A DNA stretch of 64,000 nt from NCBI GenBank assembly GCA_958296065.1, contig CATQHX010000025.1, forward strand, positions 62,001-126,000, given 5' to 3'. The notes below the pieces were generated by a model, which saw only the letters and a program-made list of their open reading frames with translations, was not told the origin of the DNA and ran no database searches. Each line of letters opens with the position of its first letter. Position 1 is the first letter of the stretch. Below are positions 41,462-51,382 of the stretch, in pieces. A program made the translations under genes and the position numbers. This stretch comes from Vicinamibacterales bacterium. Its GTDB lineage: Bacteria; Acidobacteriota; Vicinamibacteria; Vicinamibacterales; UBA8438.

Positions 41462-42343
41462 ATGAAGTGGTCATTCACGGCCATGGTGGCGCTCTCAGTG
41501 CTCGCGCTGTCACCAAGTGCGGTGAGAGCACAGACCGCGACGATCAGCGGAACGGTTACCGACGGCAGCGACGTCATCCGACCAGTTCCGCTATCCGGCG
41601 CCAACGTCGAGGTAGCCTTGTTCGACCGCAGCCGAAGCGCGACCACCGACGCGAACGGCCACTACGAATTCACAGCACTGGAGTCCGGCAGGTATACTGT
41701 CACGTTCAGTTCCGGAGGTGTAGGCAATGAAGAGAGACTAGTGGATTTGGCGCCCGACTCGCAAAGAAGCATCGATGTGTGCATGGCGCCGCGCAATATC
41801 ACCGGGGCAGCGCTCTCGACCGCCGCGCGCATTACTGGAGTCGTCCGTGACACCGGGACGTGCGAAACGCTGGCCAACGTGAGGGTTGAGGTGCGACGCC
41901 AAGCCGGAAGCCTCGGCAGCCCCGTCGCTTCGACGCCAACGAGTGGTAACGGCATCTACGAGTTCAATCAACTCGACGAAGGAAACTACGTTGTCACGTT
42001 CAGGGCAGAGGGCTACGAGGAAATCCAGAGGTCAGTCGAAGCAAGGGTCGGCGGCGCGCAGCCCCTCCACGCTTATATGCCCCCCCGGTTCAGGCTGTTG
42101 GAAGAGAGGGACGAATTCGGCATCAATCCTGACACAACTACGGAGATCCCGTGGTTCCCCCCTGTCCCTCCCGAATGTCGGAGCGAGAATTGCCCCGCAC
42201 CTCTTCCTCCCATCCGCTCCGCCCCTCCCCGCCCGCGGGTCGGCATCGCGTTCGAGAACGGCAGCGACGGAGGCACTCGGGAGCCACGTCCGCCTGAACC
42301 AACTGCACCTGTCAAGATCTGGTCGAACAGACCTCCGAGGTGA
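41462..42343 (+). CDS. Exported protein with two carboxypeptidase-regulatory-like domains
   Basis: Signal peptide MKWSFTAMVALSVLALSPSAVRAQ; repeated ...TDANGHYEFTALESGRYTVTFSSGG / TSGNGIYEFNQLDEGNYVVTFRAEGYEE; ATG 41462 in frame with ORF 41363. Confidence 0.8.
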   Translation: MKWSFTAMVALSVLALSPSAVRAQTATISGTVTDGSDVIRPVPLSGANVEVALFDRSRSATTDANGHYEFTALESGRYTVTFSSGGVGNEERLVDLAPDSQRSIDVCMAPRNITGAALSTAARITGVVRDTGTCETLANVRVEVRRQAGSLGSPVASTPTSGNGIYEFNQLDEGNYVVTFRAEGYEEIQRSVEARVGGAQPLHAYMPPRFRLLEERDEFGINPDTTTEIPWFPPVPPECRSENCPAPLPPIRSAPPRPRVGIAFENGSDGGTREPRPPEPTAPVKIWSNRPPR

Positions 42344-42368
42344 CAACGTCCGTCCCACAATACTCATT

Positions 42369-42770
42369 TCAGCGTTCATCCGCGGTCGCGCGTAGGATGC
42401 TGTTCCCGATCCCCTCCTTGACCCATTCCTCCATCCTCTCACTGAGGTGACCGTCGAGTTCCTCTTCCATCGCTGTCCTCATCTCGTCGACGAGTTCCAG
42501 CCGGACCTCCCTGAGCAGCTCGAGAATGTCGTGGCATACATTCTCCAGCGGCTCGACCGTGATGCATGTTCTTTCCACAAACACACCGATGTCGAGCTCC
42601 AGCGTGAAGAGATCCCTTTCCCTTACAAGCGGAACGGACGCCATCTCCACCGTGTCCCGCGACGAGTCCCTTTGCACCGTGTCCCGCGTTCGCCCCCCCT
42701 GGGCGTTTACCATTTCGGTCGATGCGAACAATAGCGTTACCACCACTCCGATCCATGTGCCCTTACTCAT
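42369..42770 (-). CDS. Small exported hypothetical protein with Cys pair
   Basis: Signal peptide MSKGTWIGVVVTLLFASTEMVNAQ; LFTLELDIGVFVERTCITVEPLENVCHDILELL. Confidence 0.6.
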   Translation of the reverse strand: MSKGTWIGVVVTLLFASTEMVNAQGGRTRDTVQRDSSRDTVEMASVPLVRERDLFTLELDIGVFVERTCITVEPLENVCHDILELLREVRLELVDEMRTAMEEELDGHLSERMEEWVKEGIGNSILRATADER

Positions 42771-42855
42771 CTCACACTCCTCTCCTCACAGAGAAAGCGG
42801 TCACAGGAGCTCCTTTGCTCCCTCCCGCGTTCGACCGCGGGATGTGCTCCTTGCG

Positions 42856-43533
42856 TCACCACTCGACCCCCAGCCCCGTACGAGAGCCACTGACCCCTGC
42901 GCCCCGCCACTTGCCAAGAAGCGGCTTGAGTATCAGACCCAGCCCCACTGTCGCGATCGCCACACCGATGTAACCCTCGTCGATTGGCCACTCGTTCCTC
43001 GACGCGCTCAGAAAACCGCCGCCAGCAAACATCACCGACCCCAGAATGTAGTTGCGAGGGATCCCTCTCGACCTCTGTTCTCGTGCGGCTCTCCGGATCT
43101 TCTCGATGGTGGAGCGCTCCAATTCCTCGATGATTCGGTCGTTCTCGATCTTCTCTTCCAATCGCCTCTTGATTCTCTCAGCGAGCCTCTGCGCCGCGCC
43201 GGTTCCCTCGAGAAGGCTCGGCAACTCAGCGCACGGGTCGAAGTATTGAATATGTTGACAGGTTGCTCTCAGAACAATGCCAGTGCCGAACTCCAACCTG
43301 AACAGGCGAAGCGTGCTGTCTCTCGTGATCGGACCGCCTTCGGCTCGAATCTCCCAGTAGGGAGCACTTGGAGTCGTGGTAACGGTCGGATCCGTGGACA
43401 GGTTGGTCGAATCCGATTCAGCTTCCGACGTCATTCGTTGGGACCGCTCCACTATCACTTGCGCGGACACCGGCTGGGCGGTCACCAGCACCAGCGCGCC
43501 GAACAACCATGCCGACACGATCCTCTCCATCAT
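42856..43533 (-). CDS. Exported hypothetical protein with Cys pair and C-terminal TM region
   Basis: Signal peptide MMERIVSAWLFGALVLVTAQPVSAQ; LFRLEFGTGIVLRATCQHIQYFDPCAELPSLL; downstream helix and TM. Confidence 0.6.
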   Translation of the reverse strand: MMERIVSAWLFGALVLVTAQPVSAQVIVERSQRMTSEAESDSTNLSTDPTVTTTPSAPYWEIRAEGGPITRDSTLRLFRLEFGTGIVLRATCQHIQYFDPCAELPSLLEGTGAAQRLAERIKRRLEEKIENDRIIEELERSTIEKIRRAAREQRSRGIPRNYILGSVMFAGGGFLSASRNEWPIDEGYIGVAIATVGLGLILKPLLGKWRGAGVSGSRTGLGVEW

Positions 43534-43957
43534 CTCGAAGCCTCTCTTTCGTCCAGCATCCTCAATCCAAGTGTCGACATGAGCCGGCGCGAAAGTCCGC
43601 TCTCTTCGCTCCGGTAACGCGCCCTATCCGCCTCATCCGATGGCTCCACGCACGAAGCCGAAGGCCCGCGTAGGCCCCCGGCCGCTCGGTCTCAGAGGTG
43701 TCGGTATAAGGATCGGCTGTCGCTGACGTCCCCCATGCGCGTCCCGCCCGTCGCCCCAGGCTGAATCGTACCGACAACCCAGCATACTCCGAGTATCGGC
43801 ACATGCTTGTACGTGGTATAGCGCGTATTCCGACAAGGTGTCAATGCTCCATGTCAACCACGTATAACCACGCATCCTACGAATTCACAGCCCACAATGT
43901 CGGGAATAGACCCAGCGATTCTCGTCCGTCGTCGCACGTCGGGTAACGCAGTCCTCC

Positions 43958-45409
43958 TCAGTACGATTTCGCGAACCACGCATCCGTCATCCCCGCCTGC
44001 CCGCAGCGTACGCAGTCGCCGGTCGCCGGCGGCAGGTCGAACGCCAGGTTGCGGATGGTCGCCTGGGTGTCCGCCTTGATCTTCGCCTCGCAGTCGGCCG
44101 ATCCGCACCACGGCGCGATGACGAAGCCGGGCCGGCCCTCGAAGGCGCGGCGGAACTCGTCGCTCGAGGTGGTCCGGAGGGTATGGCCGTCGCGGAACGC
44201 CACCGCCCGCTCGAACAACGCCGCCTGCACGGCGTCGAGCAGCTCGGCGACGCGCGTCTCGAGTCCCTCCATCGGCGCGGTGAGCTTCTCGCGGGTGTCG
44301 CGCCGCGCCAGCAGGACCTGCTGCTGCTCGATGTCCCGCGGACCGATCTCCAGCCGCAGCGGCACGCCCCGCATCTCCCACTCCGAGAACTTCCACCCCG
44401 GCTTGTACTCCTCCCGGTCGTCGAGCATCACGCGCACGCCGGCCTGCTTCAGCGTCGCGGCGATCTCCTTCGCCCGGGGCAGCACGGTGGTGCGCCAGTC
44501 GCCGCGCGGAATGGGCACGATGACCACCTGATGCGGCGCGACCCGGGGCGGCAGGATCAGGCCGCTGTCGTCGCCGTGGACCATGATAGCGGCGCCGATG
44601 AGCCGCGTGGTCATGCCCCACGAGGTCTGCCAGACGTGCTGCACGGACTTGTCCCGCGCCTGGAAGGTGATGTCGAAGACCTTGGCGAAGTTCTGGCCAA
44701 GGTGGTGGGAGGTGCCCGCCTGCAGCGCGCGGCCGTCGCCCATCAGCGCCTCGACCGAGTAGGTGTGCGCGGCCCCGGCGAACTTCTCGCTCTCGGTCTT
44801 GCGCCCGTCGAGCACCGGCATGGCGAGCTCGGTCTCCAGGAACTCCTTGTAGACGCCCAGCATCCGGCGCGCCTCGGCCTCGGCCTCCTCCTCGGTCTCG
44901 TGGGCGGTATGCCCCTCCTGCCACAGAAACTCGGTGGTGCGCAGGAACAGCCGCGTGACCTTCTCCCAGCGCACGACGTTGGCCCACTGGTTGATCAGGA
45001 TCGGCAGGTCGCGCCACGACTGGATCCACTTCGAGTACATGGTGCCGATGATCGCTTCCGACGTCGGGCGGACCACCAGCGGCTCCTCCAGCGTCTCGTC
45101 GCCGCCACGGGTGACCCAGGCGACCTCCGGCGCGAAGCCCTCCACGTGCGCCGCCTCCTTGCGGAGCAGGCTCTCGGGGATGAAGAGCGGGAAGTAGGCG
45201 TTGACGTGGCCGGTCTCCTTGAAGCGGCGGTCGAGCGCCGACTGCATCAGCTCCCAGATGGCGTAACCGTACGGCCGGATCACCATGCTGCCCTTCACCG
45301 GCGAGTAGTCCGCCAGCTCGGCGCGGCGAATCACGTCGGTGTACCAGCGCGAGAAGTCCTCCGACTGCGGGGTGATCTCGGTCACGAAAGCCTGCTGTTT
45401 CGGCGCCAT
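43958..45409 (-). CDS. proS: Prolyl-tRNA synthetase (archaeal/eukaryotic-type)
   Basis: VKGSMVIRPYGYAIWELMQ, RPTSEAIIGTMYSKWIQSWRDLPILINQWANVVRWE, TSWGMTTRLIGAAIMVHGDDSGLILPP. Confidence 0.94.
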   Translation of the reverse strand: MAPKQQAFVTEITPQSEDFSRWYTDVIRRAELADYSPVKGSMVIRPYGYAIWELMQSALDRRFKETGHVNAYFPLFIPESLLRKEAAHVEGFAPEVAWVTRGGDETLEEPLVVRPTSEAIIGTMYSKWIQSWRDLPILINQWANVVRWEKVTRLFLRTTEFLWQEGHTAHETEEEAEAEARRMLGVYKEFLETELAMPVLDGRKTESEKFAGAAHTYSVEALMGDGRALQAGTSHHLGQNFAKVFDITFQARDKSVQHVWQTSWGMTTRLIGAAIMVHGDDSGLILPPRVAPHQVVIVPIPRGDWRTTVLPRAKEIAATLKQAGVRVMLDDREEYKPGWKFSEWEMRGVPLRLEIGPRDIEQQQVLLARRDTREKLTAPMEGLETRVAELLDAVQAALFERAVAFRDGHTLRTTSSDEFRRAFEGRPGFVIAPWCGSADCEAKIKADTQATIRNLAFDLPPATGDCVRCGQAGMTDAWFAKSY

Positions 45410-45501
45410 CTGCTCCTGTCCTCGTTCCGCTCTTGTCCGGCGGTGCGACCGCTGCCCCCGCCGCCCCGCCCGCGGCGGGTGGTGCTATTGTACCGGCGCG
45501 C

Positions 45502-46587
45502 ATGCCCGCCACCGTCATCCAGGTTGCCACGACCTCACGCACCTATCCCGTCCACGTGGGCGCCGGCCTTCTCGGACGGCTCCATGCGCTGCTGGACGAG
45601 GCGGGAGTCGGCGGCCAGCGCGTCGCCGTCTCGAGCCCTACGGTCTGGAAGGCGCACGGCGAAACCGTGGCGCGAGCGCTCGGCAAGGTGGAGCAGGTCC
45701 TGATCCCCGACGGCGAGCGTTCCAAGAACGCCCAGACCGTCGCGCGGATCTACGACGCCCTGATTCGCATGGCGGCCGAGCGCAGCGTCACGATCATCGC
45801 CATCGGGGGCGGCGTGGTCGGCGACGTCGTGGGCTTTGCGGCGGCAACGTATCTGCGGGGCGTCGGGCTCGTGCACGTCCCGACCACGCTGCTCGCCCAG
45901 GTGGACAGCTCCATCGGGGGCAAGGTCGGCATCAACCATCCCCTCGGCAAGAACCTGATCGGCTCGTTCCACCAGCCGGTGGCGGTTTTCGCCGATCCGG
46001 AGGTGCTCGGCACGCTGCCCCGGCGCGAGTTCCGGGCCGGACTGTACGAGGTCATCAAGTACGGCATGATCGCCGACCGCGGCCTGTTCGATCGGGTGGG
46101 AAACGATCTGCGCGCGATCGTCCGGCGCGATCAGGACGCGCTGGCTCCGGTGATAGCCGACTCCTGCCGCATCAAGGCGCAGGTGGTGTCCGAGGACGAA
46201 CGCGAGAGCGGGTTGCGGCGCATCCTGAACTTCGGGCACACCGCCGGGCACGCCATCGAAGCGGTGACGAAGTACCGGCGCTTCCGCCACGGCGAGGCGG
46301 TCGCCTACGGCATGCTCGTCGTCGCCGATCTGGCCGTCCGGCGCGGTACCTTCGCCGAGGCCGAACGGTCCGCGCTGGCCGACCTCATCGCGCGGCTGGG
46401 ACCTCTGCCCTCCGTCAGCGACCTGTCCGCGCAGGCGCTCATCGAAGCGATGCAGCGCGACAAGAAAGTCCGCAAGGGGCGCTTGCACGTCGTGCTGCCG
46501 ACGCGGATCGGATCCACCCGGATCGTCAACGACGTCAGCGACGACGAATTCAAGCAGTCCCTGTGCGCCCTCGGCGCGCGCCCGTAA
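45502..46587 (+). CDS. aroB: 3-dehydroquinate synthase
   Basis: GGGVVGDVVGFAAATYLRGVGLVHVPTTLLAQVDSSIGGKVGINHPLGKNLIGSFHQP; start ATG 45502. Confidence 0.95.
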   Translation: MPATVIQVATTSRTYPVHVGAGLLGRLHALLDEAGVGGQRVAVSSPTVWKAHGETVARALGKVEQVLIPDGERSKNAQTVARIYDALIRMAAERSVTIIAIGGGVVGDVVGFAAATYLRGVGLVHVPTTLLAQVDSSIGGKVGINHPLGKNLIGSFHQPVAVFADPEVLGTLPRREFRAGLYEVIKYGMIADRGLFDRVGNDLRAIVRRDQDALAPVIADSCRIKAQVVSEDERESGLRRILNFGHTAGHAIEAVTKYRRFRHGEAVAYGMLVVADLAVRRGTFAEAERSALADLIARLGPLPSVSDLSAQALIEAMQRDKKVRKGRLHVVLPTRIGSTRIVNDVSDDEFKQSLCALGARP

Positions 46588-46662
46588 TGCGGTCGGCCGG
46601 ACAGTCCGCGGCGACGCCTACCGAGGCACCCTCGGCGCGCGCCCGCAAGGCGGCGTCCGACC

Positions 46663-47373
46663 TCACCGGACGATGCGCCACGACACCAATCGCGCTCTCG
46701 TAACCGGCGGGGCGGGCGGCGGCGGGTTCACCGTCTGGCGGATGAGCGTCGCCTGCACGGCCCGCGCGGCGCGGCGCGGACCGAACGCGGCCGCGTGGGC
46801 AACGATTGCGTCGTTTCCGTCCCGCTGTCGATCGGGATCGGGGTCCGCGGGGTCGTCGGCAATCCAGACCGCGACCAGCCAGGGTCCGTAACCGTCGGGG
46901 ATCGACACCCAGGTGCCCAGGGGACCGTGCGCGAACAGCCGCCATTCGAGCCCCCGACCGGCAGCGCCCGCCCCTGCGCCATCCGACCGCAGCCGGCCCG
47001 CGATGGCGGACAGATCGATACGCTCGCCACCGGGCATGACGGGCGCGAGGCCACCGTTCCGGTACGCCGATCGGACCGCGCCGCTCAATACCGCGCTCCA
47101 GTCCGGGAAGGAACCCAGCTCCGCGGTCGCCAGCTCGAGCGCCGACTCCGCCGCGTACAGCGCCTGCACGGATCGGCGATGGTTGACGCCCACCGCCGTC
47201 TCGATCATCGCCAGCGGCGCCAGCACCCCGGCCAGGGCGACGAGCAGCAGCGCCGCCATCATCGTCACGATCAGCGCGATGCCGCGTTCACCCGCACCGG
47301 CGTCGGAACGAGCCATCGCACTACCAGTCGGCCAGACTGCGCGGCGCGACATCGAGCCTGGCGATGACGTCAC
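46663..47373 (-). CDS. PilX-like pilus assembly/minor pilin protein
   Basis: GERGIALIVTMMAALLLVALAGVLAPLAMIETAVGVNHRRSVQALYAAESALELA; start likely internal. Confidence 0.65.
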   Translation of the reverse strand: MTSSPGSMSRRAVWPTGSAMARSDAGAGERGIALIVTMMAALLLVALAGVLAPLAMIETAVGVNHRRSVQALYAAESALELATAELGSFPDWSAVLSGAVRSAYRNGGLAPVMPGGERIDLSAIAGRLRSDGAGAGAAGRGLEWRLFAHGPLGTWVSIPDGYGPWLVAVWIADDPADPDPDRQRDGNDAIVAHAAAFGPRRAARAVQATLIRQTVNPPPPAPPVTRARLVSWRIVR

Positions 47374-48322
47374 GAATCGCGGCGTTGCGAACCGGAATCA
47401 ACGGCGACCCCGTTGCCGGGCGCCGCCACACCGGATCCGCCACCCGCAGCGTCAGCTCGATTTGCACCCGCCTGATGCGAAAGAGATCGACATCGAACGG
47501 GATGCTGCCGCCGCACGACGAGCCGTCAGAAAGGAGTCCCAGGTTCAGGGCGCCGACCCCTGATGCAGCAGGCGCCACCGCGGCCGCGGCGGCCAGACAG
47601 GGGGCCATCACTGCTGCCGGTCCCGCGGCCGGCGGCAGTGCCGGTTGCGGAACGCCGAAATAGCGTACGGTGAACTCGACGACGCCGTCCACGAACGGGA
47701 GATCGCTGCCTGCTCCGTTGTGGACGCGAAGCTGCTCCGCATCTCGATCGAGGTAGAACCCGCGCACGAGCACCGGTGCGATGAACGAGCCGGCGGGATA
47801 GACCGGCGCGCCGCCGCCGGCATGCTCCAGTTCCGCGGAGGTGCCGGTCACGTCCGTAACCCGGTACAGATCGGAACGGCCGGCCGCATCGAAGATCAGC
47901 GCCAGCCCCCCGCCACGATCCGACAGTCCGCACGGCAACGCGCAGGCGCCCGCGGGCGCCAACCCGACCACCGCCGGGCTGGCGGCGAGGTCACCCGCGA
48001 GCAGCGCCCCCGTCTCGCCCGGCGGCGCGTACAGCACGGACAGGCGATCCGTTCCCGGCGAGCGATCCGCGGACATGCCTCGCAACGCCGGCGCGACCGC
48101 CGGCCGCAGGTGCGCAACGCTGCCGTTCATCCCGGGGTGCGGGCCACTGCCGGCCAGCAGAAGGTGGCGGTGAAGCTCGGCGAGCGCGGCTCGCTGCCGC
48201 TGCTGCACGTCCGCCGCCAACGATTGCACGGCCAGCGTGCCATCGGAAGGGTCCACCAGCTCGAAGACGACCCCCAACAGCCCCAGGACGATAGCGACGG
48301 AAACCAGCAGCTCGATCAGCAT
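47321..48322 (-). CDS. PilW-like prepilin
   Basis: MLIELLVSVAIVLGLLGVVFELV N-terminal prepilin helix; large periplasmic domain. Confidence 0.7.
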   Translation of the reverse strand: MLIELLVSVAIVLGLLGVVFELVDPSDGTLAVQSLAADVQQRQRAALAELHRHLLLAGSGPHPGMNGSVAHLRPAVAPALRGMSADRSPGTDRLSVLYAPPGETGALLAGDLAASPAVVGLAPAGACALPCGLSDRGGGLALIFDAAGRSDLYRVTDVTGTSAELEHAGGGAPVYPAGSFIAPVLVRGFYLDRDAEQLRVHNGAGSDLPFVDGVVEFTVRYFGVPQPALPPAAGPAAVMAPCLAAAAAVAPAASGVGALNLGLLSDGSSCGGSIPFDVDLFRIRRVQIELTLRVADPVWRRPATGSPLIPVRNAAIRDVIARLDVAPRSLADW

Positions 48323-48328
48323 GACGTC

Positions 48329-48868
48329 TCAGTGCCGGACGCGCACGCTGGCCAGCCAGGTGACTCCCGGATCGTTGGGCCGCAGGTCGAGTGCCCCGGA
48401 CGGTGCCCGCACGCTCGTGGCGACGACCTGCACCTGCAACAGCAGCGCATCGCCGCCCGGCGCGGCGACCGGGGAGACCGACCAGCGCCGAACGAACGCC
48501 GTGCCCGCCGGCGGCTGGGCGCCCGTTCCGACCCAGCGCCCATCCGGGTCCAGGTAGTCCACGTAGCCGGCGCCGCCCGGCGGGCCGGACGACTGGAGAC
48601 CTCGGCCACCAGGGCCCGGTGGATCGAGCGCCAGACTGGTTGCCTCGTCGGAGACCGGCTCCAGACGATCGTCGAAGGTCCACAGGAGCGACTGCAACTG
48701 CTCGATTTTCTGGACCGCAAGGAACAAGGCCCGCGCCTGCGCGCTGCTCTCCCGGATCGCTGCGCCCGTCAGCACGGCAACCTGCGCTACTCCCGCTGCG
48801 AGACCGACGACGATGCCGGCCGCCACCAGCGTCTCGATGAGTGCATAGCCGGCCGCGGATCGGGGCAT
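48329..48868 (-). CDS. PilV-like prepilin
   Basis: MPRSAAGYALIETLVAAGIVVGLAAGVAQVAVLTG (prepilin N-terminus). Confidence 0.7.
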   Translation of the reverse strand: MPRSAAGYALIETLVAAGIVVGLAAGVAQVAVLTGAAIRESSAQARALFLAVQKIEQLQSLLWTFDDRLEPVSDEATSLALDPPGPGGRGLQSSGPPGGAGYVDYLDPDGRWVGTGAQPPAGTAFVRRWSVSPVAAPGGDALLLQVQVVATSVRAPSGALDLRPNDPGVTWLASVRVRH

Positions 48869-48944
48869 GCAAACTACACAAGCAATAGTCGGGCCAGCCG
48901 GCGAGCACGCAGTCATGCGGCGGCGGACGTCGCGGGTGGCGAAA

Positions 48945-49086
48945 TCTGCACTCGCCGGCGGACCGGCGCCGGCAGAAATCGCCTGCCAGCGGAGATCCGT
49001 CGCGACCACGACGGTCGATTGGTCTGCACTCGCCAACGGGCCGGCACCGGCAGAAATCGCCTGCCATCGGGGACCCGTCGCGACGA
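48945..49086. repeat. Two imperfect direct repeats, 78-bp period
   Basis: tctgcactcgcc...ccggcagaaatcgcctgcca... at 48945-49008 and 49023-49086. Confidence 0.85.
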
Positions 49087-49140
49087 TGGCGGCCGATCCC
49101 CCAGTGCGCACGCGCTGGATCCCCACCGGGGTGGTGCCGC

Positions 49141-49941
49141 TCACGCGTGGGCGACGAGCTGCTCCAGAATCCGGCCTGCCGCGCCCAGGTACCAGTCGAG
49201 GAACGCCTCGCCGGCGAGCGAAGCGGCCACCGCCGCGACGGACAGAAACGATCCGAGCGGCAGCGGGTGCTGCCATCCGACGCCGGTCAACCGCATCATC
49301 CCGATTCCGACCGCCGCACCCAGCAGGGATGCCCAGGCCAGCGTTACGAACGCCAGCGGCAACCCCAGGAATGCACCGATCATGGCCAACATCTTGACGT
49401 CGCCCATGCCGAGGCCTTCCCGCCCCCGGACGCGTGCATAGACCCTGGCGATTCCCAGCAGCAATCCGCCGCCCCCCAACGCTCCCACCAAGGCATCGGA
49501 CCAGCCCGGCTCCAGACCAACCGAACAGATCAGGCCGACGACGATGCCGGGCAGCGTGATCACATTGGGTAGCACGTGATGGCGCAGGTCCACGACGAAC
49601 AGGACGATCATCGCCGCCGTGAACAGCAGGCGGGCGACCAGCAGGGGCTGGAGCCCCACGACGTGCCACTGGGCCAGAAACAGGCCCGCCGCCGCCATTT
49701 CCACGAGCGGATACACGGAACCGATGGGTGCCCGGCACGAACGGCACCGGCCGCGCAGCACGAGATAGGCAACGACAGGAACATTGTCGAACCAGCGAAT
49801 GGCCCGGCGGCAGGCGGGGCAGTACGAGCGGGGCGCGACAACCGAAACGCCCCGGGGCAGCCGGTAGATGCAGACGTTGAGGAAGCTGCCGACCACCAGG
49901 CCGAGCAACGCGACGACGAGACCGATACCGGAGTCGCTCAC
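49141..49941 (-). CDS. pilD: Prepilin peptidase (A24)
   Basis: GLVVGSFLNVCIYRLPRG, CPACRRAIRWFDNVPVVAYLVLRGRCRSC, GMGDVKMLAMIGAFLG. Confidence 0.93.
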   Translation of the reverse strand: MSDSGIGLVVALLGLVVGSFLNVCIYRLPRGVSVVAPRSYCPACRRAIRWFDNVPVVAYLVLRGRCRSCRAPIGSVYPLVEMAAAGLFLAQWHVVGLQPLLVARLLFTAAMIVLFVVDLRHHVLPNVITLPGIVVGLICSVGLEPGWSDALVGALGGGGLLLGIARVYARVRGREGLGMGDVKMLAMIGAFLGLPLAFVTLAWASLLGAAVGIGMMRLTGVGWQHPLPLGSFLSVAAVAASLAGEAFLDWYLGAAGRILEQLVAHA

Positions 49942-50033
49942 CGCGCCGGCCGACCCGGAAGCAAGCCGCCCTCCGGCAGCGGGAACAGCCGAGACCGCCG
50001 GGACACCGCGACGGCCTCACCGGGCGGCGTCAA

Positions 50034-51281
50034 CTACTCTCCCTCGCCGCCTCCGGCGCGCCCGAGCTCGTACGCGATCGCCGCATCGAAGTACCGCGGC
50101 GAAAGCGTGCCCTTCACCACGACGCCGTTGATGACGTAGGTCGGCGTCGCCTCGACGGGAAGACCGTTTCCCAGGGCTATGTCGGCCTGCACCGCAAGAA
50201 CCGCCTCGTCGTAGGCGCCGTCGTAGCGCACCTGGTCGATGCCGGCGACGTCGCCCAACGCCTCCACGACCGCCTCGCGGGTCAGACCCGGCTGATTCGA
50301 GTACAGCCAGTTCTCCATCTCGGCGCGCTCCTCGTCCCCGACCGCACCGGCGAGCCGCACCGCGACCGCACCGGCGCAGGCCCCATGGTGCTGGCCGCGA
50401 GGCGCCTGCTCGTTGCAGGCCGGATCGAGCGGGTAGTCCAGCGTCACCTGCCGCACCTGACCGGGATGCGACGACGCGTACTTCGCGAAGATCGGAGCGT
50501 AGACCCGGTGGGCGTTGGCGCACGCGGGACACTGGTAGTCGTTGAACTTCACCACGACGACGGCTGCACCGTCGGCCCCGGCAGACGCGGGCAGGGCCAG
50601 CTCCACGCGCGGCTCCGCCGCCCAGAAGCGCTCGAACTCGCTCCGCTGATCCGCGTTCACCACCGGCGGCGGCGCGGCGGTTTCCACTGCCTGCACCGGC
50701 GCCGGAGCGGGCGGCGACCAGGTGAACCAGCCGATCGATCCCAAGGAGCCGCCGACGAAGACCACCAGGAGCCCGAGCCCTGCGGGCGCCCCGGCGAGGG
50801 CGCGCAGGTCGCTCACGATCGCGGCCGGCAGCCGCCTGGCCGGGGTGGCTTCCTCTCCACCGGACAGGATGAAGATGCCGACGACTGCCACGTAGACGAC
50901 GACGCATAGCAGACAGACCGTCCCGAGCACGAAAAAGGAGGCATAGGCCATGTACATCGCCACGGCGAGCCCAATCGTCGACCAGAGCAACTGGTAGCCC
51001 GCGACGTGCGGCGCGAAGCCCCGCGGGGCGCGCGCCCCGGCGTATGCCAGGAGCAGCACGGCGGCGAACCAGATGACACCGCCCAGCGCAACCGGCACGC
51101 CGAACACCGAGCCGTAGCGGCTCTGGTACACCTGCGTGCAGCTCACGTTGGCGTTGATGTCGCAGAAGCTGGCATACCCCGGATCCCCGAGCATGCGAAC
51201 ATGCACGTAGGTAGAGGTGGCCGCCGCCACGAGACCGGCGCACGCCAGTATCGTCATCCACATCCGCGTCCGTCTGGTCAT
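50034..51281 (-). CDS. VKOR-DsbA fusion protein
   Basis: VKOR part (CDINANVSCTQVYQSRYGSVFGVPVALGG...CLLCVVVY) fused to thioredoxin-like domain VVKFNDYQCPACANAH...EATPTYVINGVV; start ATG 51281. Confidence 0.88.
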   Translation of the reverse strand: MTRRTRMWMTILACAGLVAAATSTYVHVRMLGDPGYASFCDINANVSCTQVYQSRYGSVFGVPVALGGVIWFAAVLLLAYAGARAPRGFAPHVAGYQLLWSTIGLAVAMYMAYASFFVLGTVCLLCVVVYVAVVGIFILSGGEEATPARRLPAAIVSDLRALAGAPAGLGLLVVFVGGSLGSIGWFTWSPPAPAPVQAVETAAPPPVVNADQRSEFERFWAAEPRVELALPASAGADGAAVVVVKFNDYQCPACANAHRVYAPIFAKYASSHPGQVRQVTLDYPLDPACNEQAPRGQHHGACAGAVAVRLAGAVGDEERAEMENWLYSNQPGLTREAVVEALGDVAGIDQVRYDGAYDEAVLAVQADIALGNGLPVEATPTYVINGVVVKGTLSPRYFDAAIAYELGRAGGGEGE

Positions 51282-51382
51282 CGTCTCTCCACCCTGTTGA
51301 TCCAGGCAGGTGCCCCATTCCTCCGCCGCAGTACTGTCCAGACCACTTGTAAAGGCATCTCGCCGCGCCGTCAAGACGGAGG

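Noticed and set aside
46567-46653. Direct repeat ccctcggcgcgcgcccg at the end of aroB and ~60 bp downstream
   Set aside because: Short and GC-rich, probably a local duplication with no additional structure.
48329-50020. 563-aa minus ORF spanning pilV-like gene, repeat and pilD
   Set aside because: Only the 48329-48868 portion has a prepilin N-terminus; the upstream part overlaps pilD in another frame.
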